Assembly: GCF_030680935.1 (NCBI RefSeq)
Contig: NZ_JAUXUP010000038.1
Span: 1-64,000 of the forward strand
Direction of reading: 5' to 3'
Source of the DNA: Polaromonas sp.
GTDB taxonomy: Bacteria; Pseudomonadota; Gammaproteobacteria; Burkholderiales; Burkholderiaceae_C
Length of the DNA: 64,000 nt
Below the pieces are notes generated by a model that saw nothing but the letters and a program-made list of their open reading frames with translations, searched no databases and was not told the origin of the DNA. The position numbers and the translations under genes were made by a program. This document shows positions 58,800-64,000 of the stretch, piece by piece (within the stretch, counting starts at the first letter, position 1; each line of letters begins with the position of its first letter).

Positions 58800-59504
58800 T
58801 TACACGCCCAGGTATTCCTGCAGCATGCCCATGTTCTGGGCCAGCTCACTTTGGGCAAACTGCTTCACGATGGTGCCGTGCTCCATCACGTAAAAACGGT
58901 CAGCCAGCGGCGCTGCAAAGCGGAAGTTCTGCTCCACCAGCACGATGGTGTAACCCTTGGCCTTGAGCGTGAGGATCATCTCGGCCAGCTTTTGCACAAT
59001 CACCGGTGCCAGGCCTTCGGAAATTTCGTCGAGCAACAGCAGGCGTGCGCCCGTGCGCAAAATACGTGCAACGGCGAGCATCTGCTGCTCGCCGCCTGAG
59101 AGCCGTGTGCCGGGGCTGGAGGCACGCTCTTTCAGATTCGGAAACATGGCGTAGATCTCGTCCAGGCTCATGCCGCCCGGCGCAATGGTGGGCGGCAGCA
59201 TCAGGTTTTCTTCGGCCGTCAGGCTGGCAAAAATTCCGCGTTCCTCGGGGCAATAACCGACGCCCAGGTGTGCCACCTTGTGCGGCGCGAGCTTGATGGT
59301 TTCCTCCCCCTGGATGCGGATAGAGCCTTTGCGCGCGCCGGTCAGGCCCACAATCGCGCGCATGGTGGTGGTGCGGCCGGCGCCGTTGCGTCCCAGCAGG
59401 GTCACCACTTCGCCTTCATGCACCGTCAGGTTGACGCCATGCAGGATGTGCGACTCCCCATACCAGGCGTGCAGGTCTTCTATTTTCAGGAGCTCCTTTG
59501 ACAT
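58800..59504 (-). CDS. livF: ABC transporter ATP-binding protein (LivF family)
   Basis: IEDLHAWYGESHILHGVNLTVHEGEVVTLLGRNGAGRTTTMRAIVGL; LSGGEQQMLAVARILRTGARLLLLDEISEGLAPVIVQ. Confidence 0.93.
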   Translation of the reverse strand: MSKELLKIEDLHAWYGESHILHGVNLTVHEGEVVTLLGRNGAGRTTTMRAIVGLTGARKGSIRIQGEETIKLAPHKVAHLGVGYCPEERGIFASLTAEENLMLPPTIAPGGMSLDEIYAMFPNLKERASSPGTRLSGGEQQMLAVARILRTGARLLLLDEISEGLAPVIVQKLAEMILTLKAKGYTIVLVEQNFRFAAPLADRFYVMEHGTIVKQFAQSELAQNMGMLQEYLGV

Positions 59505-60277
59505 CAGTGGGCCCCTTGCAATTCGGTATTGGCGGTGCCCATGTAGGCCTCGATCACCAGTGGATTGCTGGAGACCTCCGCGTAGGGGCCGTCGGCAATG
59601 ATGGCCCCGCGCTGCAGCACGGTGATGCGGTCCGCTATCGACGCGACCACACTCATGTTGTGTTCCACCATCAGGATGGTGCGGCCTATGGAAACCTTCT
59701 TGATGAGCTGGGTCACGCGTGCCACGTCTTCGTGGCCCATCCCTTGCGTGGGTTCGTCCAGCAGCATGAGTTCCGGCTCAAGTGCCAGCGTGGTGGCCAG
59801 CTCCAGCGCGCGTTTGCGGCCATAGGGCAGATTGACCGTCAGCTCGTCGGCAAAGTCCTGCAGATCGACCTGCGCGAGCAAGCGGCGGGCCTCGTCATGC
59901 AGGTGAAACAGCGTGCTTTCGGCTTTCCAGAAGTGAAAAGAGGTGCCCAGATTGCGTTGCAGTGCCGCGCGCACGTTCTCAAGCACCGTCATGTGCGGAA
60001 ACACCGCAGAGATCTGGAATGACCGGACAATGCCGCGGCGCGCGGTTTGAGCAGGCTTTTCGGTGGTGATGTCGATGCCGTTGAACAGGATGGTTCCTGC
60101 GGTGGGGTGCAGGAACTTTGTCAACAGGTTGAAGAAGGTGGTTTTGCCTGCGCCATTGGGCCCGATCAGCGCATGGATGTGGCCGCGCTGGACTTTGAGG
60201 TCCACCTGGTTGACGGCGACAAAGCCCTTGAACTCCTTGGTCAAGCCCTGCGTTTCAAGAATGAACTCCGCTGACAA
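59504..60277 (-). CDS. livG: ABC transporter ATP-binding protein (LivG family); probable TTG start
   Basis: [58 protein letters not shown] at 60277 preceded by GGAGAG with suitable spacing; the longer GTG/ATG start lacks homologous sequence. Confidence 0.88.
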   Translation of the reverse strand: MSAEFILETQGLTKEFKGFVAVNQVDLKVQRGHIHALIGPNGAGKTTFFNLLTKFLHPTAGTILFNGIDITTEKPAQTARRGIVRSFQISAVFPHMTVLENVRAALQRNLGTSFHFWKAESTLFHLHDEARRLLAQVDLQDFADELTVNLPYGRKRALELATTLALEPELMLLDEPTQGMGHEDVARVTQLIKKVSIGRTILMVEHNMSVVASIADRITVLQRGAIIADGPYAEVSSNPLVIEAYMGTANTELQGAH

Positions 60278-60486
60278 ATTGCTCTCCGGCTGACAGACAT
60301 GAAGGTGGCAGGCAGACAAGCCCGCCACAGAGAGTTGGATGCTAACGACTTGCTTGGTAGCGGGTGAGCGGGTTAGGACTTAGGTAGTTTTACTTGCTGC
60401 CCCGAGAGGGGCGGCGTCAGAGTTTTGTCAGAAAAAGTAAAGGGCCCGTTCTCCCGGGTTTGCCGCTTGAAAAGTTGCTTGCGCGT

Positions 60487-61251
60487 TCAGCGCGCATGCG
60501 TCACGCCGCCGTCGACCACCAGTGTGGAGCCCACCACGTAGTCGCCTGCACGCGAGGCCAGGTAAATCGCCGCACCGGCCATGTCGTCGTCCTGCCCCAC
60601 GCGCCCGGCGGGAATTCGCGCAGCAACCGCGTCACCATGGTCGCGTGCGTCCTTGTTCATGTCCGAGGCAAAGGCGCCGGGGGCAATGGCGCTGACCACG
60701 ATGTTGTCTTCGATCAGGCGCAGCGCCATGCGCCTTGTCAGCTGTATCAGGCCGGCCTTGCTGGCTGCGTAAGAGTAGGTCTCCATCGGGTTGACGGAGA
60801 TGCCGTCGATGGACGCGATGTTGATGACCTTGGCGGGCCGCTGCGCTGCCGACTTGCGCAGCAGGGGCGCCAATGCCTGCGTCAGGAAGAACGGTGTTTT
60901 GAGGTTCAGGTCCATCACCTTGTCCCAGCCACTTTCGGGAAACTCGTCAAACGGCGCGCCCCAGGCTGCGCCAGCGTTGTTGACCAGAATATCCAGCTGG
61001 GGTTCGTGGCGGGCGTAAGCCGCGACCAGCGCGGCAACACCCTCCGCGGTGGACACGTCGGCAGGCAGCGAGACGCAGTGCCCCAGACTGGAGAGTTCTC
61101 TGGCGGTCTGGTCGCAGGCGGCGGCCTTGCGCGCCGAGATGTAAACGCGAGCGCCGTGCGCCAGAAAACCGGCGGCAATCATGCGGCCAATACCGCGTGA
61201 GCCGCCTGTGATCAGCGCGCTGCGGCCCTGGAGAGAGAAAAGATCGTTCAT
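60487..61251 (-). CDS. SDR family oxidoreductase
   Basis: FSLQGRSALITGGSRGIGRMIAAGFLAHGARVYISAR; NNAGAAWGAPFDEFPESGWDKVMDLNLKTPFFLTQ; YSYAASKAGLIQLT. Confidence 0.94.
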   Translation of the reverse strand: MNDLFSLQGRSALITGGSRGIGRMIAAGFLAHGARVYISARKAAACDQTARELSSLGHCVSLPADVSTAEGVAALVAAYARHEPQLDILVNNAGAAWGAPFDEFPESGWDKVMDLNLKTPFFLTQALAPLLRKSAAQRPAKVINIASIDGISVNPMETYSYAASKAGLIQLTRRMALRLIEDNIVVSAIAPGAFASDMNKDARDHGDAVAARIPAGRVGQDDDMAGAAIYLASRAGDYVVGSTLVVDGGVTHAR

Positions 61252-61377
61252 CAATGGCTCCTGTGGATGGGTGTGCGGTAGGAAAGCTGGTTGCGGCGCA
61301 GCATACTTCGTATCGCGGCGTGGATGCGTCACCTGCGTGTCTGCCGGAATTGCATTGCGGGTTTTCGAAGGTTTATG

Positions 61378-61438
61378 CAAAAAATGCCTCCAGCCCTTGT
61401 CTGGCATGCGTGAATAGCTATCAAAAACGCAGCAAAGC
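61378..61438 (+). repeat. Dispersed intergenic hairpin element, copy F (degenerate stem)
   Basis: AAAATGCCTCCAGCCCTTGTCTGGCATGCGTGAATAGCTATCAAAAACGCAGCAAAG. Confidence 0.65.
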
Positions 61439-61553
61439 TTGACGCAGCGGAAAGCGCCGACAGGGTTTTTCGGGCAAACGCGGGTTTCTCCTACAGCGCA
61501 GCTGTGTGGCGACGATAAGGTGGAAGCTCAGCAAACCGAGCGAAGGAGCAACC

Positions 61554-61799
61554 ATGCGACTGGATATTTACCGCCGGGCCGAATCAGGCCATCGTTATTC
61601 CTACCTGGCCGTGCCCGAGGGGCGGCTCATTCCGGAAGAGGCGACCAACACCGATTGGGAGTCCGAGGCGCGGGGTATCGAAGGCGGTGCACAGGCCGAG
61701 CAGCTTGGCAAATACGCCATTGCCCGGCTTGAAGAGCAGATCAGCGAAAAGGGTTATGCGATGACCAGCGTGAGCGCCAGGGTGGCAGCGCCAGACTAA
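61554..61799 (+). CDS. Small hypothetical protein
   Basis: 81 aa MRLDIYRRAESGHRYSYLAVPEGRLIPEEATNTDWESEARGIEGGAQ...; GAAGGAGCA Shine-Dalgarno. Confidence 0.72.
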   Translation: MRLDIYRRAESGHRYSYLAVPEGRLIPEEATNTDWESEARGIEGGAQAEQLGKYAIARLEEQISEKGYAMTSVSARVAAPD

Positions 61800-63028
61800 A
61801 GACCGCTTGCCGCTGCGCGCAGCTTGTCTTTTTTGCTGGGCCGCTTGCCCTTGATGCCGCCGGTCGACGGTGCTTCTGCCGGGGCCACCCGCAGCGGTTC
61901 AAACCCGGCGACCTGCTCGCGCGGCAGCTGGAGTTGCTGGTGTTTTTCAATCAGACGCCAGTGCGCCTCGGTGTCCGCACTGACAAAACTCAAAGCCAGC
62001 CCGCTCTCGCCGGCGCGGCCAGTGCGCCCTATGCGGTGCACATAGTCCTGCACCGAGCGCGGCAAATCGTAGTTCAACACCACCGGCAACTGCGCGATGT
62101 CGATCCCGCGCGAGGCCACATCGGTGGCGATCACCACCTTGAGCCGGGAGGCCTTGAAGTCGGCCAGCACCTGAGTGCGTTTGCCCTGGCTCAACTCGCC
62201 GTGGAAAGGTTCGGCGTTGATGCGGGCCTTGCGCAATTTGTCGGCCACCATTTCTGCCGCATGTTTGGTGGCCACAAACACCAGTACCCGGCGCCAGCCG
62301 TTTTGCCCAATCAGATGGCGCAGCAACTGGGTGCGGCGGCCCGGGTCCACCGCGATCGCGCGCTGCATGATGTCGGGTTCACCCTCGGGTTCGGCCGGTG
62401 CATCGATGTGCACCGGTTCGCGCAACAGGCCTTGTGCCAGTGCCTGCACGGCCGGCGGAAAGGTTGCCGAGAAAAACAGGGTTTGCCGCTGCGCCGGCAG
62501 CAGCGCCAGGATGCGGCTCAGTTCCTCGGCAAAGCCCAGGTCCAGCAGGCGGTCGGCCTCGTCAAGCACCAGTGCCGCGACGCCTGACAGCACCACCGCG
62601 TTGTGGTCGGCCAGGTCCAGCAGCCGGCCCGGCGTGGCCACCACGATATCGGCGCCGCCGCGCAGATGCATCATCTGCGAGTTGATGGACACGCCGCCGA
62701 ACACCACAGCGATCTTCAGCGCCTGCGGCAGGTGCTGGCCCAGGCTGCGGATTTCCTCGCCGACCTGCGCCGCCAGCTCACGCGTCGGCACCAGCACCAG
62801 CAGGCGCACACGGCGTGGCTTCTCGCTGGGTGCCTGCTGCAGCAACTGCAACAGCGGCAGCGCAAAGGCAGCGGTTTTGCCCGAACCGGTCTGCGCCGAG
62901 GCCAGCACATCGCGGCCCTGCAGCACGGCCGGAATGGAGGCTGCCTGGATCGCCGTGGGGCTGAGGTAATCCCTGGCGCTGACGGCGCGCAGCAGGGCGG
63001 GGGACAAGCCCAGGGAAGTAAATGGCAT
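61796..63028 (-). CDS. DEAD/DEAH-box RNA helicase (RhlE-like)
   Basis: MPFTSLGLSPALLRAVSARDYLSPTAIQAASIPAVLQGRDVLASAQTGSGKTAAF; LVLDEADRLLDLGF; HRIGRTGRAGESG. Confidence 0.93.
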   Translation of the reverse strand: MPFTSLGLSPALLRAVSARDYLSPTAIQAASIPAVLQGRDVLASAQTGSGKTAAFALPLLQLLQQAPSEKPRRVRLLVLVPTRELAAQVGEEIRSLGQHLPQALKIAVVFGGVSINSQMMHLRGGADIVVATPGRLLDLADHNAVVLSGVAALVLDEADRLLDLGFAEELSRILALLPAQRQTLFFSATFPPAVQALAQGLLREPVHIDAPAEPEGEPDIMQRAIAVDPGRRTQLLRHLIGQNGWRRVLVFVATKHAAEMVADKLRKARINAEPFHGELSQGKRTQVLADFKASRLKVVIATDVASRGIDIAQLPVVLNYDLPRSVQDYVHRIGRTGRAGESGLALSFVSADTEAHWRLIEKHQQLQLPREQVAGFEPLRVAPAEAPSTGGIKGKRPSKKDKLRAAASGL

Positions 63029-63185
63029 GAACAAGGGCTTTGTGAAGTGCAGGGGCCGGAGCGCGCCCGGCAAACGCCCAGTTTAAGCCCGTCAGGCCAG
63101 CCGCGCTGCAGGGCAAGCCGCATAATCGACAGATGGCGAACCGGCTCTTTTCAGGGGACCGGCACCTACTGACTTCAAGGCACCC

Positions 63186-63533
63186 GTGAAAAAGACATTC
63201 AAGCTGAACATCGAAGGCAAAAACCGCGACCGCGTGCTCGACGCGATCAAGCACGACATCCGCAAATACGTCAAACGCCAGCGCCGCGTGCCCTTGCCCG
63301 AGGGTGTGGATTTCTGGGATTTCGACTGCCGCTTCGGCGCCAGCGAGGAGGCGGCAACGGTGGTGCACTTCGCAACCATGATTCCGCTGGTGGATGCCGC
63401 CGCAAAAGACGGCGCCGATGCTTTTTACCTTGAGTTGCTTGCCAAAGAGGGACGGCGCACCCAGCGTCCGCGTTCCCTGGATGCGCAGGCCGACGGCGAA
63501 GCAAGGACGCAGGACACCGTACCCGGCGAGTGA
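63186..63533 (+). CDS. Conserved hypothetical protein (DUF6172-like)
   Basis: MKKTFKLNIEGKNRDRVLDAIKHDIRKYVKRQRRVPLPEGVDFWDFDCRFGASEEAATVVH. Confidence 0.75.
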   Translation: MKKTFKLNIEGKNRDRVLDAIKHDIRKYVKRQRRVPLPEGVDFWDFDCRFGASEEAATVVHFATMIPLVDAAAKDGADAFYLELLAKEGRRTQRPRSLDAQADGEARTQDTVPGE

Positions 63534-63702
63534 ACCTGCAATGGCTCAGCTTTAACAGGAGAGGATGTTCCGTGGGTCGGCACCATGTGCGAGCCGCCCA
63601 GGTTGATGACCTACTTCCACAGGGTGAAAAATCCTACGCCCCAGTGCAAAAAAAAGTGTCAAGCTGATTCACAAGCCAACTTCGGCCTAAAGGAAACACG
63701 CC

Positions 63703-64000
63703 ATGACTTATTTTTCATCGAAAACCCGCATCGTGACATTGGCCATCGCCACCCTTTTACTTGCAGGGCCTGCATTGTCAAAGGGCAAGGATGATGATGA
63801 CAACCGTGGAAAAGGCAACGGCAAGCACTCCCAGAAGGCGGAAGAAAAACAGGAAAAGCGTGAGTCCAAGGAGCAGGATAAGGCCGCCAAGCGGGAGCGC
63901 AAGGAAATTCAACCCGGCACCTACTTCAACGATCAGCAGCGGACGGTTGTGCGCCAGTACTACGTGCAGAATTACTCCAACGGCAAAAAATGTCCTCCCG
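63703..64000 (+). CDS. Exported, highly charged protein of unknown function (partial, runs off the right edge)
   Basis: [107 protein letters not shown] Shine-Dalgarno. Confidence 0.7.
   Translation, partial: MTYFSSKTRIVTLAIATLLLAGPALSKGKDDDDNRGKGNGKHSQKAEEKQEKRESKEQDKAAKRERKEIQPGTYFNDQQRTVVRQYYVQNYSNGKKCPP

Noticed and set aside
1-64000. CRISPR arrays, tRNA/rRNA genes, transposases, integrases, phage genes
   Set aside because: None recognised by eye on either strand; a tRNAscan/Infernal/ISfinder run would be needed to exclude them formally.

Overview
High-GC chromosomal window; gene content and intergenic repeats look like Burkholderiales, probably Comamonadaceae (inference). It is almost entirely protein-coding. 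I saw no rRNA, tRNA, CRISPR array, prophage or transposase. Main blocks: (i) an acyl-CoA synthetase/branched-chain amino-acid-type ABC transporter operon (1-6204, minus), in which livH carries an apparent 1-nt frameshift and the spacers are packed with hairpins, divergent from a Crp/Fnr regulator; (ii) a membrane protein/response regulator/histidine kinase operon followed by a DUF4148-type gene, with matching 11-bp-periodic CTAA(T) repeats upstream of both; (iii) htpG and a metabolic/housekeeping set (Bug SBP, FAH, RIO-like kinase, trhA, ACAD, MATE, srkA, ohr/ohrR); (iv) a hemerythrin gene convergent with a two-gene unit encoding a FMN-barrel + GAF + winged-helix-like protein and a small FMN-barrel protein, the best candidate for an undescribed sensory system; (v) purT, mscS and amn, then a complete C-P lyase cluster (phnCDE, HD-domain oxygenase-like gene, phnN, 2H phosphoesterase DUF1045, phnF, phnGHIJKLM) with Pho-box-like repeats; (vi) gor, LysR, GST, PNPOx, PAP2, dbpA, SDR and transglutaminase genes; (vii) a second complete Liv transporter operon with an internal terminator; (viii) SDR, a DEAD-box helicase and small hypothetical genes. 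A dispersed ~55-bp intergenic element (GCGTAAGCAGCTATnAAAAnnATAGCAAA) occurs at least six times, one copy with a compensatory stem change. All product names come from reading the translated sequences; no database search was run.
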